Source: Bacteroidota bacterium (GTDB taxonomy: Bacteria; Bacteroidota; Bacteroidia; 2-12-FULL-35-15). From it: a stretch of 64,000 bases of DNA. The notes beneath the pieces were generated by a model, which saw only the letters and a list, made by a program, of their open reading frames with translations, made no database searches and had not been told where the DNA came from. The position numbers were made by a program, and so were the translations under genes. Shown in pieces: positions 1 through 9,526 of this stretch (its first letter is position 1; each line of letters opens with the position of its first letter). Location of the stretch: contig JAOQAD010000003.1 of NCBI GenBank assembly GCA_025963775.1, positions 1 to 64,000 of the forward strand, given 5' to 3'.

Positions 1-120
1 CGGTGATTGGAGTAAGAACATCTTTTGCTTTGGAATCAATCGCGAAGCGATGCAATCTGCGTTAATTATTGTAAGAATAAAATCTGCGAATCTGTGGCAG
101 AGAAAGCTCCGCACAGAATA

Positions 121-268
121 AGATCCCCGGGCAAGCTCGGGATGACAAACGAAGGAATTCCGTATGTCTCATGATCGTGCAGAGATCCCGTGTCGTGGCA
201 CGGGATGACGGTGACTGAGTGAACCGATGATGATCGAAATAAGATCCTTCGGGCGCGATCGGGATGAC
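121..268. repeat. Three REP-like imperfect hairpin repeats
   Basis: Three related units, each opening with AGATCC and closing with GGGATGAC, lie at 121-146, 183-209 and 242-268, about 60 bp apart. The middle copy has a perfect CCCGTG/CACGGG stem and the others are imperfect. They resemble the dispersed hairpins with GTCATCCCG ends seen in many bacterial genomes. The rest of 1-304 has no coding potential I can support. Function unknown; it lies downstream of secA, beyond its terminator. Confidence 0.6.
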
Positions 269-304
269 AGGCTCACGATGACGATGATCTGGGGCAGCGA
301 ATAC

Positions 305-334
305 AAAAAAACGCCCCGCATTTCTGCGGGGCGT
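305..334 (-). terminator. Rho-independent terminator of secA
   Basis: A perfect 10-bp stem (ACGCCCCGCA, 311-320, with its complement 325-334) and a TTTC loop is followed, on the minus strand, by a run of seven T (the A run at 305-311). It lies about 30 bases past the secA stop codon, the expected place for an intrinsic terminator. Confidence 0.85.
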
Positions 335-366
335 AAATCATAACAAACAATAAACTCTTTACCTGC

Positions 367-3300
367 TTACTGTCCGTGGCAGTTTTTGTATTTTTTGCCG
401 CTTCCGCACGGACAAGCATCATTTCTTCCGATCTTTTGCTCTGTGCGTACTACCGGCTGTATCTTTTGCTGTACCGGTTGCTGAGGCTGCTCATTCTGGC
501 TGCTGGATGAGGAAGAAGAAACTTCCGTCCTGTTGGTCTGAACCTGCTCCTGGCGCTGTGGTGCCTGGACCCTCGCCTGCTGCATGGTGTTTGCATTTTC
601 ATTCGGCAGGTTGGCGCGCATTAAGAAAGAGATCATTTCCTTATTTACGTTGTTCATCATCTGCTTGAATAATTCAAACGATTCGAACTTATAAACGATC
701 AATGGATCCTTCTGTTCATATACCGCATTCTGTACGGATGTTTTCAATTCATCCATTTCACGCAGATGCTCTTTCCATGAATCATCGATCATGGCGAGTG
801 CTGTGCCTTTTTCTGCGCCCAGTACCAGTTCGCGGCCTTCTGTTTCATAAGCGCGCTTCAGGTTGATCACCACCTGCAGCGTTTTAATGCCGTCGGTGAT
901 AGGAGTAACGATGTTCTCGAATTTCTGCGATTGATTTTCGTACACATCCTTGATCACAGGCAATGCCTTCTTCGCAATGAATTCGTTCTTCTGGTTATAG
1001 TTCGATTCTGCTTTCTCATACAGGCGCTCCGTGATCTCCTGTGCGTTCATGCGGAGGAATTCCTGTTCCGTTACCGGTGAATCGGTTGCCAGTACACGTA
1101 ATACCTCAAGATTGAAATTCTCAAAATCTTTCACATCATGATATTCATTCACGATCGTATCGCAGGTATCATAAATGGAGTTTGCGATATCCACAGCAAG
1201 ACGCTCGCCGAACAGGGCATGGTGGCGCTTTTTGTAGATCACCTCGCGCTGCGAGTTCATAACATCATCGTATTCGATCAACCGCTTACGTGTTCCGAAG
1301 TGGTTCTCTTCCACTTTTTTCTGCGCACGCTCGATCGATTTGGTGATCATGGAATGCTGGATCACTTCGCCTTCTTCAATTCCCATGCGGTCCATCATTT
1401 TTGCGATCCTTTCAGATCCGAACAAACGCATCAGGTCATCTTCGAGTGAAGCAAAGAATTGGGATGATCCCGGATCTCCCTGGCGTCCTGCACGTCCGCG
1501 AAGCTGCCTGTCGACACGCCTGCTTTCGTGGCGCTCGGTACCGATGATCGCCAGACCGCCTGCATCCTTTACTCCTGGCCCAAGCTTGATATCCGTACCA
1601 CGGCCGGCCATGTTGGTGGCAATGGTCACAGTCCCTGCCATACCGGCTTCCTGCACAATTTCCGCCTCGCGCTGGTGTAATTTTGCGTTCAGCACGTTGT
1701 GCTTGATCCCGCGCAATTTCAGCATCCTGCTTAATAGCTCGGAGATCTCTACCGATGTTGTACCAACAAGCACAGGCCTTCCGGCTTGCACGCATTTCTC
1801 AACCGCTTCGATCACCGCATTGTATTTTTCACGTTTTGTTTTGTAAACAAGGTCTTCCTGGTCCTTACGGGAGATAGGCCTGTTGGTAGGGATCACCACA
1901 ACATCCAGCTTGTAGATGTCCCAGAATTCGCCCGCTTCAGTCTCGGCAGTACCGGTCATACCGGCAAGCTTTTTATACATCCTGAAGTAATTCTGCAGGG
2001 TAACAGTGGCGTATGTTTGCGTTGCCGCTTCCACTTTCACATTTTCCTTCGCTTCGATCGCCTGGTGCAGTCCGTCGGAATACCTTCTGCCTTCCATGAT
2101 ACGGCCTGTCTGCTCATCCACGATCTTTACTTTCCCGTCCATGATCACATATTCCACATCCTTTTCAAAGAGCGTGTATGCTTTCAATAACTGGTTGATG
2201 GTATGTACGCGCTCCGATTTAATGGAATAATCGCGGATCAGCTCTTCCTTCTGCTGTGCTTTCTCTTCTGCGCTTGCACCGGATTTTTCGAGGTTTGCGA
2301 TCGCAGTGCCGATATCAGGCAATACGAAAAATTTTGCATCTTCCGAAGAGGTCGAGATCAGCTCAAGCCCTTTTTCGGTCAGCTCAATGGAGTTATGCTT
2401 TTCATCGATCACGAAGAACAGCTGTGCATCCACTTTGTGCATCTCGCGCGATTGATCCTGGATATAATAGTTCTCTGTTTTCTGCAGCAATGCACGGTTT
2501 CCGGATTCGCTCAGGAATTTGATGAGTGCTTTGTTCTTCGGCAATCCGCGGTAAGCGCGTAATAAAGCCATTCCGCCTTCGCCTTCTTTCTCTCCTGTCT
2601 TTCCTTCTGCGATGAGGCGTTTTGCATCGGTAAGTGCTGTATTTACAAATGCTTTCTGTGCATTTACAATCTTTTCAATTCTTGGCTTTAAAGGCGCGAA
2701 CTCCTGGTTATCGCCTTTCGGTGTTGGCCCGGAGATGATCAGTGGCGTACGTGCATCATCGATCAATACGCTGTCGACCTCATCCACGATCGCGTAATTG
2801 TGCTTGCGCTGCACCAGGTCTTCCGGTACGCGCGCCATGTTATCACGCAGGTAATCGAAGCCGAATTCGTTGTTCGTTCCGTAAGTAATGTCTGCCAGGT
2901 AAGCCTTTCTGCGGTCTTCCGAGTTGGGCTCGTGAAGGTCGATGCAATCAACGGTAAGTCCGTGAAATTCAAATAAAGGCCCGTTCCACTGGGAGTCACG
3001 CTTTGCAAGGTAGTTGTTCACCGTTACAACGTGAACGCCGCGGCCGGTAAGTGCATTCAGGTAAACAGGAAGTGTTCCGACAAGTGTTTTTCCTTCACCT
3101 GTTGCCATCTCCGCGATCTTTCCCTGGTGAAGCACCACACCACCGATAAGCTGCACATCATAATGCACCATATCCCAGGTTACGGTAATTCCTGCAGCAT
3201 CCCAGGTATTGTGCCATGTGGCTTTGTCGCCGCTGATCTCAACGGATTTGCGTGTTGCCGCAATATCCCTGTCCATTTGCGTGGCAGTAACTTCAATTGC

Positions 3301-3690
3301 TTTCAGCTCTTTCAGGCGGCGTGCTGTTTCTTTAACAACGGCAAAAGCTTCCGGCAGGATCTCATCCAGGATCTCCTGGTTTTTCTTTACGATCGTTTTC
3401 TCCAGCTCGTCGATCTGCTCATACATCTTCTCTTTCTCATCCACTTCAATGGAAAGGTCGGTCTCTATCTTTTTACGGATCGAATCGATCTCGTTCTGCT
3501 CTGCTGAGACATAGTCGGAGATCCTTTTTTTGAATTCGCTTGTCTTTCCGCGCAGCTGGTCATTGCTGAGGGAAGCGAGTTTCGGGAATTCAACGAGAAT
3601 CTTATCTACGTAGGGTTGTATCTCTTTTAAATCGCGGTCTGACTTTGTTCCAAATAATTTGGATACGCTTTTGGTGAAAAAATCTAACAT
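367..3690 (-). CDS. secA: Preprotein translocase subunit SecA
   Basis: ATP-driven motor that pushes unfolded preproteins through SecYEG at the inner membrane. The 1107-residue protein has the Walker A motif (ATGEGKT), the DEAD-type [16 protein letters not shown] motif, the PPXD, helical scaffold and wing regions, and a C-terminal zinc-binding SEC-C motif ([14 protein letters not shown]). A glutamine/serine-rich linker precedes the zinc motif. It is longer than the roughly 900 residues of E. coli SecA because of insertions, which is normal for Bacteroidota. The ATG start gives the expected N-terminus ([14 protein letters not shown]). It is monocistronic here, with its own terminator and a candidate promoter about 115 bases upstream. 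Identity is secure. Confidence 0.97.
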   Translation of the reverse strand: MLDFFTKSVSKLFGTKSDRDLKEIQPYVDKILVEFPKLASLSNDQLRGKTSEFKKRISDYVSAEQNEIDSIRKKIETDLSIEVDEKEKMYEQIDELEKTIVKKNQEILDEILPEAFAVVKETARRLKELKAIEVTATQMDRDIAATRKSVEISGDKATWHNTWDAAGITVTWDMVHYDVQLIGGVVLHQGKIAEMATGEGKTLVGTLPVYLNALTGRGVHVVTVNNYLAKRDSQWNGPLFEFHGLTVDCIDLHEPNSEDRRKAYLADITYGTNNEFGFDYLRDNMARVPEDLVQRKHNYAIVDEVDSVLIDDARTPLIISGPTPKGDNQEFAPLKPRIEKIVNAQKAFVNTALTDAKRLIAEGKTGEKEGEGGMALLRAYRGLPKNKALIKFLSESGNRALLQKTENYYIQDQSREMHKVDAQLFFVIDEKHNSIELTEKGLELISTSSEDAKFFVLPDIGTAIANLEKSGASAEEKAQQKEELIRDYSIKSERVHTINQLLKAYTLFEKDVEYVIMDGKVKIVDEQTGRIMEGRRYSDGLHQAIEAKENVKVEAATQTYATVTLQNYFRMYKKLAGMTGTAETEAGEFWDIYKLDVVVIPTNRPISRKDQEDLVYKTKREKYNAVIEAVEKCVQAGRPVLVGTTSVEISELLSRMLKLRGIKHNVLNAKLHQREAEIVQEAGMAGTVTIATNMAGRGTDIKLGPGVKDAGGLAIIGTERHESRRVDRQLRGRAGRQGDPGSSQFFASLEDDLMRLFGSERIAKMMDRMGIEEGEVIQHSMITKSIERAQKKVEENHFGTRKRLIEYDDVMNSQREVIYKKRHHALFGERLAVDIANSIYDTCDTIVNEYHDVKDFENFNLEVLRVLATDSPVTEQEFLRMNAQEITERLYEKAESNYNQKNEFIAKKALPVIKDVYENQSQKFENIVTPITDGIKTLQVVINLKRAYETEGRELVLGAEKGTALAMIDDSWKEHLREMDELKTSVQNAVYEQKDPLIVYKFESFELFKQMMNNVNKEMISFLMRANLPNENANTMQQARVQAPQRQEQVQTNRTEVSSSSSSSQNEQPQQPVQQKIQPVVRTEQKIGRNDACPCGSGKKYKNCHGQ

Positions 3691-3805
3691 CTAAGGCTTT
3701 GTTTTTATTTTATTAATTGAAGCTCGGTTTTTACATTGAAAAACTTTTGCCGCTCAATTCCGCAAAGGCGGGATCTGTTTATGTTTATTCCTTTTTAAGG
3801 GATTG

Positions 3806-3813
3806 CAAAAATA
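3806..3813 (-). promoter_or_regulatory. Candidate secA promoter -7 box
   Basis: Read on the minus strand this is TATTTTTG, an exact match to the Bacteroidota -7 consensus TAnnTTTG. I see no clear TTTG at the -33 position, so support is partial. It would give a leader of roughly 110 bases before the secA ATG. The rest of 3691-3955 shows nothing I can name. Confidence 0.35.
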
Positions 3814-3955
3814 GTGTTTTTTTAGCTGAAATATTGAAAAATAATCAGCTATTTGGCGGGGGTAAGTCAATAATTGTTCCCTTTGGGCGGAGTGTGACAA
3901 ATTAACAGATGAAGAGGCTTAATTGCGGCCAGGAAAGGCTTACAGGCTGTCAAGA

Positions 3956-5260
3956 TTATTTAAGCGCATCGAACATTGCCCGCGCTTTGAGCAGGCATTC
4001 TTCGTATTCCTGCTCTCCATGCGCATTTGCGGTGATGGCGCTGCCCGTCATGAATGAAAGATAGTGGTTTCCGGCATTGTACAGGATGCTGCGGATCACT
4101 ACGCTGAAATCAAAATCCCCGGCCGGATCAATATAACCTACAGCGCCTGAATACAGCCCGCGCTTTGTACTTTCATACTGTTCGATCAGTTCCATAGCCT
4201 TTACTTTCGGTGCGCCTGTCATCGAGCCCATCGGGAAAGTGGCTTCGAGGATCCCGGTAAAGGAAATGTTTTCTTTGAGCTCGCAGCTTACGGTAGAGAT
4301 CATCTGGTGGACCTGTTTGAAGGAATAAATGCCGAACAGCTCATCCACTTTCACCGTGCCTTTTTTCGCGATCCGGGAAAGGTCGTTCCTGGCAAGGTCC
4401 ACGATCATCACATTTTCATTTTGCTCCTTCGGGTCATTCCGGAGCTGCAACTTGAGCCGTTCGTCTTCGGCTTTGTCAGCAGAGCGCCCGATGGTGCCTT
4501 TGATCGGTTGTGAGGTAATGACATTTCCTTTTTTTTGCAGGAAACGTTCCGGGCTGGAAGATAAAAGGTAATGATCACCGAACCTGCAGAAGGCTGCGAA
4601 AGGCGCTTCTGACAGGTTGTTGAGCCTCGCATACATTTCCGGCGGATCGATCTCTGCATGCGCTGCAAAAAATTCCTGGCAAAAATTGATCTCGTAAATA
4701 TCTCCTCTTGAAATATGTGATTTCAGCTCTTTGAAGGCTGCAAGATATTCTTCTTTTGTGATGCGGTTTTTTATTCCTGTAACGTGAAGTGCGTTCGTTG
4801 CTGCATTTGGCGCGGCATACGCAATTTTATAGCTTTCTTTTGCTTCTTCTTCGCTGATATGTTCATCATCAAAATGCAGGATATGTACATTGGCTGTTGT
4901 TTCGATCACCACCTTCGGCGAAAAAAAATGCAGCAGCGGAAACTCAAGTCCATCGGCATTTTCCGACTGCAGCTCTTCCGTTTCATTTTTCAGGTCATAG
5001 CTTAAAAAACCAAATTTCCAATCCTTGTTAGCTTCACAAAACAACTGCAATTGCTTCAATGCATTTTTACCTGTTTTAACTGCCAGCTCCTGTACGCAGC
5101 CAATGGCAAGCAGTTGGCCGTGACTTATTGTTTTTGCATCGTTGGAATTTACATTGGAATCGAAAAGGCAGATGTGGGCATACAGCTTGTTTAAGCCGTG
5201 GATATTAGGTTGTATGGCTTTTCCGGCAAGCGGGTAACTGATCTTTTTTAGCACATGCAA
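3956..5260 (-). CDS. pabB: Aminodeoxychorismate synthase component I (PabB)
   Basis: Chorismate-binding enzyme that makes 4-amino-4-deoxychorismate for folate synthesis, using ammonia from a PabA-type amidotransferase not seen here. The 434-residue protein carries the chorismate-binding core: SSSPERF, the PIKGT motif with the lysine that marks PabB rather than the PIAGT of TrpE, DLARNDLSR, and GSMTGAPKVKAMELI near the C-terminus. The longest frame opens at a TTG (5260); the in-frame GTG at 5254 is an equally good start, and the only nearby ATG is out of frame. A TATCTTTG promoter box overlaps the TTG, which favours the GTG. It stands alone between secA and the divergent dcw cluster. Confidence 0.9.
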   Translation of the reverse strand: MHVLKKISYPLAGKAIQPNIHGLNKLYAHICLFDSNVNSNDAKTISHGQLLAIGCVQELAVKTGKNALKQLQLFCEANKDWKFGFLSYDLKNETEELQSENADGLEFPLLHFFSPKVVIETTANVHILHFDDEHISEEEAKESYKIAYAAPNAATNALHVTGIKNRITKEEYLAAFKELKSHISRGDIYEINFCQEFFAAHAEIDPPEMYARLNNLSEAPFAAFCRFGDHYLLSSSPERFLQKKGNVITSQPIKGTIGRSADKAEDERLKLQLRNDPKEQNENVMIVDLARNDLSRIAKKGTVKVDELFGIYSFKQVHQMISTVSCELKENISFTGILEATFPMGSMTGAPKVKAMELIEQYESTKRGLYSGAVGYIDPAGDFDFSVVIRSILYNAGNHYLSFMTGSAITANAHGEQEYEECLLKARAMFDALK

Positions 5261-5265
5261 AGATA
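5258..5265 (-). promoter_or_regulatory. -7 promoter box overlapping the pabB start
   Basis: On the minus strand this reads TATCTTTG, an exact TAnnTTTG match followed by CAT and then the in-frame GTG at 5254-5252. If used, transcription would begin at or next to that GTG, making pabB leaderless. No good -33 TTTG is visible at the usual distance, so this is tentative. Confidence 0.4.
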
Positions 5266-5464
5266 ATTTTCTATTCCATTCACACTCTTTTCATTTTTTC
5301 GGGGAATGCCTGACTTATCAGCCCGGATTTTTCTCCCACTTTTCATTCTTTCGTTTTTAAAAGCCGATGTAAGCCTTTATTAGTAGGGTGTTTAGAGATT
5401 TTAAAAAAAATGAGAACAGCAGGATTCCGATGTTTAAAACCAAAAGTTTTCAACAAAAACAATC

Positions 5465-5496
5465 AAAAGTGGTAGAATGTGGTAAAAAGTGGGAAA
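5465..5496 (+). promoter_or_regulatory. MraZ operator: three GTGG boxes, 10-bp period
   Basis: GTGG occurs at 5469-5472, 5479-5482 and 5489-5492, an exact 10-bp period, each in an A-rich context. MraZ proteins are known to bind direct repeats of this type (TGGG/GTGG-like boxes about 10 bp apart) upstream of mraZ and repress the dcw operon. The last box ends 42 bases before the mraZ ATG. A single inverted copy (CCCACTTTT) lies further upstream near 5336. The sequence supports the boxes; binding is inferred from the family. Confidence 0.8.
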
Positions 5497-5534
5497 TAAT
5501 TCTTTATTTTTACGCCACAAAGCCACAAACCAAT

Positions 5535-6014
5535 ATGAACAGCTTGTTTGGAGTATATGAATGCAGTGCAGACGCTAAAGGCCGCGTCATGCTTCCTGTT
5601 GCGTTCAAGAAACAGCTGACAACCGTACTGGATGCAGGTTTTGTAATGAAGCGCTCGATCTTCAGCAAATCCCTCGAGCTGTACCCGATGGCAACCTGGA
5701 ATGAAATGGTGAAAGAGGTGAACAAGCTGAACAAGTTCGTGAAGAAGAATGTGGAGTTTATCAGGATGTTCAACTACGGCGTGGTTCCGGTGGAGCTTGA
5801 CAGTACGGGGCGTTTGCTGATCCCGAAAGACCTTGGAACATTTGCCACGATCACGAAAAATGTGGTGATGGCTGCTGCCGGCGACCGCATCGAGATCTGG
5901 GATAAGAAAGCATACGAGAAGTTTATCAATGACAGTACTTCTGATTTTGAAAAGCTTGCCGAAGATGTGATGGGCGGAATAACACCTACACCAACAGATC
6001 CGGATAAGAAATAA
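5535..6014 (+). CDS. mraZ: Transcriptional regulator / division protein MraZ
   Basis: DNA-binding regulator of the dcw operon with a double SpoVT/AbrB-like fold. I chose the ATG at 5535 (MNSLFGVYECSADAKGR), giving 159 residues. The frame stays open upstream to 5388, but that part would cover the GTGG operator boxes and has no MraZ-like sequence. Both AbrB half-repeats are visible: DAKGRVMLPVAFKKQL near the N-terminus and DSTGRLLIPKDLG in the middle. The C-terminal tail is short and polar. Its stop codon directly abuts the rsmH ATG with no gap, so translation is probably coupled. Autoregulation through the boxes at 5469-5492 is likely. Confidence 0.93.
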   Translation: MNSLFGVYECSADAKGRVMLPVAFKKQLTTVLDAGFVMKRSIFSKSLELYPMATWNEMVKEVNKLNKFVKKNVEFIRMFNYGVVPVELDSTGRLLIPKDLGTFATITKNVVMAAAGDRIEIWDKKAYEKFINDSTSDFEKLAEDVMGGITPTPTDPDKK

Positions 6015-6911
6015 ATGGAATATCATAAGCCCGTTCTTTTAAAAGAGTGTATTGATGGCCTGGCGATCAAGCCTGATGGGATTTACGTGGATGTGACCTT
6101 TGGCGGCGGCGGGCATTCCCGCGAGATCCTGAAGCATCTCACAACAGGAAAATTGTATGCATTCGACCAGGATGAGGATGCTGTGAAGAACAAGATCGAT
6201 GATCCGCGCTTTGTGCTCATCAAGCAGAATTTCAGGTACCTGAAAAACTTCCTGAAGCTTTACAATGCATTGCCTATTGATGGCTTGCTTGCAGATCTCG
6301 GGGTTTCCTCGCACCAGTTCGACGAAGCGGAAAGAGGTTTTTCAACGCGCTTCGAGGCAAAGCTTGATATGCGGATGGACAGGAACACAAAGCTGACTGC
6401 TGCGGATGTGTTGAACACTTATACTGAAGAAGACCTGAAGCGGATTTTCAGATTGTACGGTGAGGTTGATAATGCAGGCTATCTCGCTTCGATCATTTTT
6501 CATAACAGGAAAGATAAGCCGCTTGAAACAGTGAACGACCTGAAAAGCATGATCATTAAATGTGTGAAGCGCGGAAGGGAGAATCAATATTACGCACAGG
6601 TGTTCCAGGCATTGCGGATTGAAGTGAACAGGGAGCTGGAAGTGCTGGAAGACCTGTTGATGCAAAGCCTGGATGTGTTAAAGCCGGGAGGAAGATTGGT
6701 GGTGATGTCCTACCATTCACTTGAAGACAGGCTGGTGAAAAATTTCACCCGCACAGGAAAATTTGAAGGCGAAGTGGAGAAGGATTTTTTTGGGAACCAG
6801 TTAACGCCATTCACGCAGATAACAAGAAAGCCAATTGTTCCGGATGAAAAACAAATAGAAGAGAACAGCAGGGCGCGGAGCGCAAAATTAAGAATAGCGG
6901 AGAAGAAATAG
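6015..6911 (+). CDS. rsmH: 16S rRNA m4C1402 methyltransferase RsmH (MraW)
   Basis: SAM-dependent enzyme that methylates N4 of cytosine 1402 in 16S rRNA; its gene sits second in dcw clusters in many phyla. The 298-residue protein shows the SAM-binding motif DVTFGGGGHS near residue 27, the LLADLGVSSHQFD motif, an RMD segment near residue 118, and a C-terminal GGRLVVMSYHSLEDRLVK motif. Length and start agree with the family. It begins on the base after the mraZ stop and is followed by a 69-base gap with short repeats before ftsL. Confidence 0.96.
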   Translation: MEYHKPVLLKECIDGLAIKPDGIYVDVTFGGGGHSREILKHLTTGKLYAFDQDEDAVKNKIDDPRFVLIKQNFRYLKNFLKLYNALPIDGLLADLGVSSHQFDEAERGFSTRFEAKLDMRMDRNTKLTAADVLNTYTEEDLKRIFRLYGEVDNAGYLASIIFHNRKDKPLETVNDLKSMIIKCVKRGRENQYYAQVFQALRIEVNRELEVLEDLLMQSLDVLKPGGRLVVMSYHSLEDRLVKNFTRTGKFEGEVEKDFFGNQLTPFTQITRKPIVPDEKQIEENSRARSAKLRIAEKK

Positions 6912-6928
6912 TTCGATGTGCAGAATGC

Positions 6929-6980
6929 TTGCCAATTGCCAACTGAAAAAATTGCTTACTGAATAATTGCCAACTGAATA
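6929..6980 (+). repeat. Short-period repeats just upstream of ftsL
   Basis: TTGCCAA recurs back to back (TTGCCAATTGCCAACTG, 6929-6945) and ACTGAATAA occurs twice, at 6958-6966 and 6973-6981, 15 bp apart. The second copy runs straight into the ftsL ATG. The same style of repeat precedes murC, yqeY, groEL, lptE, the arginase-fold gene and gldL in this window. Confidence 0.6.
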
Positions 6981-7397
6981 ATGGGAAACAAATTTAAAGA
7001 GCAGCCAAAAGCGGAAGAACCGGTAGCACCAAAAAAGCCTGCAAAGGAAAACAAGGTGGTGAAGTCGGTGGCGAGCGTTGTCAGCGGGAATTTCCTCTCA
7101 AAGGAAGCCACGCTGAAGAACCTGCCTTTCATCTTTTTTCTCTCCTTCCTCGCAATCTGCTACATCGCAAATGGATATTATGCCGATGACCAGGTGCGGA
7201 AAGTGAACAAGCTTACAAACGATATAAAGGAATTAAGGACACAATATATAGTAGTAAAAGATTCGCTGGTGGTAAAAAGCAAGCAGACAGAAATAGCAAA
7301 GGCCCTGGCGTTACAGCAAACAGGAATTAAGGAGAGCGTTGTGCCTCCTAAAAAGATCATAGTAAAAACAGTTAGCACCACCCCTCAACAAGATTAA
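6981..7397 (+). CDS. ftsL: FtsL-like cell division membrane protein
   Basis: Small bitopic divisome protein expected to pair with FtsB and FtsQ and to activate FtsWI. The 138-residue product has a charged, lysine/proline-rich cytoplasmic N-terminus, one membrane segment near residues 48-65 (LPFIFFLSFLAICYIANGYY), then a short periplasmic coiled-coil region (VRKVNKLTNDIKELRTQY). Sequence similarity to proteobacterial FtsL is low, as usual; the call rests on topology, length and its position between rsmH and ftsI. It ends 4 bases before the ftsI start codon. A tail rich in lysine and valine follows the coiled coil. Confidence 0.8.
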   Translation: MGNKFKEQPKAEEPVAPKKPAKENKVVKSVASVVSGNFLSKEATLKNLPFIFFLSFLAICYIANGYYADDQVRKVNKLTNDIKELRTQYIVVKDSLVVKSKQTEIAKALALQQTGIKESVVPPKKIIVKTVSTTPQQD

Positions 7398-7401
7398 AGA
7401 A

Positions 7402-9522
7402 TTGGAAGAAAGAAAAGACATACTGTGGCGTGTATATCTCATATATTTTATTATATGCCTTTTCGGTGTCGCTATTATTTCCAGGGTTTTCTTTATCCAG
7501 TTTTCTGAAGGCGACAAATGGAGAGCGCAGGCAGAAAAATTTTCAACCAGGGTTTTTGAAATAGAAGCAGTGCGCGGCAACATTTACGATGTGAATGGAA
7601 GCCTGCTCGCAACGTCATTGCCATACTTCGAAGCGGGCATGGATGTGAATACCGATGCGATCACAAAAAAGATTTTCGATGATAATGTAGATTCATTATC
7701 GCTCTGCCTTGCGGACCTTTTCAAGGATAAATCCTCGAAACAATACCGCAAAGAGCTTGTGAAGGCACGTAAGGACCACGATCGCTGGGTAGTGCTCCAG
7801 CGGGATGTTTCCTACACCGACCTGCAGAAGATGAAAAAATTCCCGATCCTCAGAAAGGGGAAAAACCGCGGAGGCTTTGTGTACCTGCAAACCAACAAGC
7901 GTGAACGGCCGTTCCAGTTCCTTGCTGCAAGGACGATCGGGAAGCTCAACGAGAACGGAACTGGAAAATCATACGGACTCGAAGCTGCTTTCGACAGTAT
8001 TCTTATCGGTACAACCGGTGAGCGTACCATGCAGAAAATTGCCGGCGGCGTATGGCGCCCGATCAATTCCGATAACGAGATCGATCCCAAAGACGGCTCT
8101 GATATCGTAACAACGATCGATATCAACGTGCAGGACGTTGCGGAAAATTCATTGAAAAATTGCCTGAGGCAGCACGGTGCCGATCACGGTTGCCTGATCC
8201 TGATGGAAATAAAGACCGGTGAAGTGAAAGCCATCGCGAACCTCAAGCGCAATAATAAAGATACTTCGCAATACCTGGAGAACTTTAATTATGCAGTGGC
8301 GCAGGCTACCGTTCCGGGATCAACTTTCAAGCTGCCTTCATTGGTTGCTGTGATGGAAGACTTTGATGTGAAGCTCGATGAGATAGTTGATATTGGTGAG
8401 GGAATCTGCTACTACAGTAATGTTCCCGTGCGTGATTCCCATCATCCGCAAAAAAGCAAGGTAACGGTGCAGGAGATTTTTGAAGAGTCTTCCAATGTTG
8501 GCGTCACAAAGATCATCACAAGATATTATGCAAAGGACCCGCAGAAATACATCGACCGCCTGTATAAAATGAATCTTGGAACGCCTTTAAAAATAGCCCT
8601 TCCGGGTGAAGCTGTTCCTTATATAAAAAATACGGACGACAAAACCTGGTCAAAGATCTCTCTTCCATGGATCAGCTACGGTTACGAATCAAGGATCACT
8701 CCATTGCAGATCCTGACATTTTACAGCGCAGTTGCCAACGATGGAAAAATGATGCGCCCCATGTTCGTGAAGGAAGTGAAGAAAAGAGGCAAGGTGATCA
8801 AGTCGTATGCTCCCGAAGTTATCAATGAAGCCATCTGCTCTAAGAAGACGGTGAATAAAGCAAAAAAAATGATGGAAGGCGTGGTGTTGAACGGAACAGG
8901 TAAAGCATTGAAAGCTTCGAACTACCAGATCGCAGGGAAAACAGGAACAGCGCAGATGGGAATGGTAAATGGAAAAATGACCTACCAGGCTTCTTTTGTC
9001 GGATACTTTCCGGCTGATAATCCTAAATATTCCTGCATTGTGGTGATCAGCGCACCAAGCGGGGATGCTTATTACGGCGGCGCTGTAGCCGGCCCTGTGT
9101 TCAAGGATGTGGCGGATAAAGTGTATTCAACGAGCCTGGAGATCCACAGGGAGATCAATGCCGTTCAGCCGCAGTATGCAATGAAAGCACCTGCCGTAAA
9201 GCAGGGCAGCAGGGAAGACATCGAAACAATTCTGAAGACATTAAAAATAAAAACAAATGCAGGAGATGAAAAAGCGGATTGGGTAAGTATCGTTTCAAAC
9301 GATTCTGTTTCTGTTTCACTCCAGTCGAAGAACACGGAAGATGCATTGAAGCGCGGCATTGTTCCGAACCTCATCGGGATGACTGCACAGGATGCATTGT
9401 ACCTGCTTGAAAATAATGGAATGCGCGTGAAGATCATCGGCAACGGCGCTGTTTCATCGCAGTCGATCGAGGCAGGAAAAACATTTACAAAGGGCACTCA
9501 AATTATTTTACAACTGATCTAA
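7402..9522 (+). CDS. ftsI: Penicillin-binding protein FtsI (PBP3) with C-terminal PASTA domain
   Basis: Septal peptidoglycan transpeptidase that works with FtsW. The 706-residue protein has an N-terminal membrane anchor (YLIYFIICLFGVAIISRVFF), a PBP dimerisation region (VRGNIYDVNGSLLATSLP) and a transpeptidase domain. The catalytic serine lies in STFK near residue 307, the SSN motif in EESSNVGVTK, and KTGT near residue 513. A PASTA-like domain (VPNLIGMTAQDALYLLENNG) closes the protein. The start is a TTG at 7402, four bases past the ftsL stop; no in-frame ATG lies ahead of the membrane segment. murE begins 4 bases after the stop, consistent with one operon. Confidence 0.96.
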   Translation: MEERKDILWRVYLIYFIICLFGVAIISRVFFIQFSEGDKWRAQAEKFSTRVFEIEAVRGNIYDVNGSLLATSLPYFEAGMDVNTDAITKKIFDDNVDSLSLCLADLFKDKSSKQYRKELVKARKDHDRWVVLQRDVSYTDLQKMKKFPILRKGKNRGGFVYLQTNKRERPFQFLAARTIGKLNENGTGKSYGLEAAFDSILIGTTGERTMQKIAGGVWRPINSDNEIDPKDGSDIVTTIDINVQDVAENSLKNCLRQHGADHGCLILMEIKTGEVKAIANLKRNNKDTSQYLENFNYAVAQATVPGSTFKLPSLVAVMEDFDVKLDEIVDIGEGICYYSNVPVRDSHHPQKSKVTVQEIFEESSNVGVTKIITRYYAKDPQKYIDRLYKMNLGTPLKIALPGEAVPYIKNTDDKTWSKISLPWISYGYESRITPLQILTFYSAVANDGKMMRPMFVKEVKKRGKVIKSYAPEVINEAICSKKTVNKAKKMMEGVVLNGTGKALKASNYQIAGKTGTAQMGMVNGKMTYQASFVGYFPADNPKYSCIVVISAPSGDAYYGGAVAGPVFKDVADKVYSTSLEIHREINAVQPQYAMKAPAVKQGSREDIETILKTLKIKTNAGDEKADWVSIVSNDSVSVSLQSKNTEDALKRGIVPNLIGMTAQDALYLLENNGMRVKIIGNGAVSSQSIEAGKTFTKGTQIILQLI

Positions 9523-9526
9523 AGGG

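Noticed and set aside
5388-5534. 49-codon upstream extension of mraZ
   Set aside because: It would translate through the GTGG operator boxes and has no match to MraZ.
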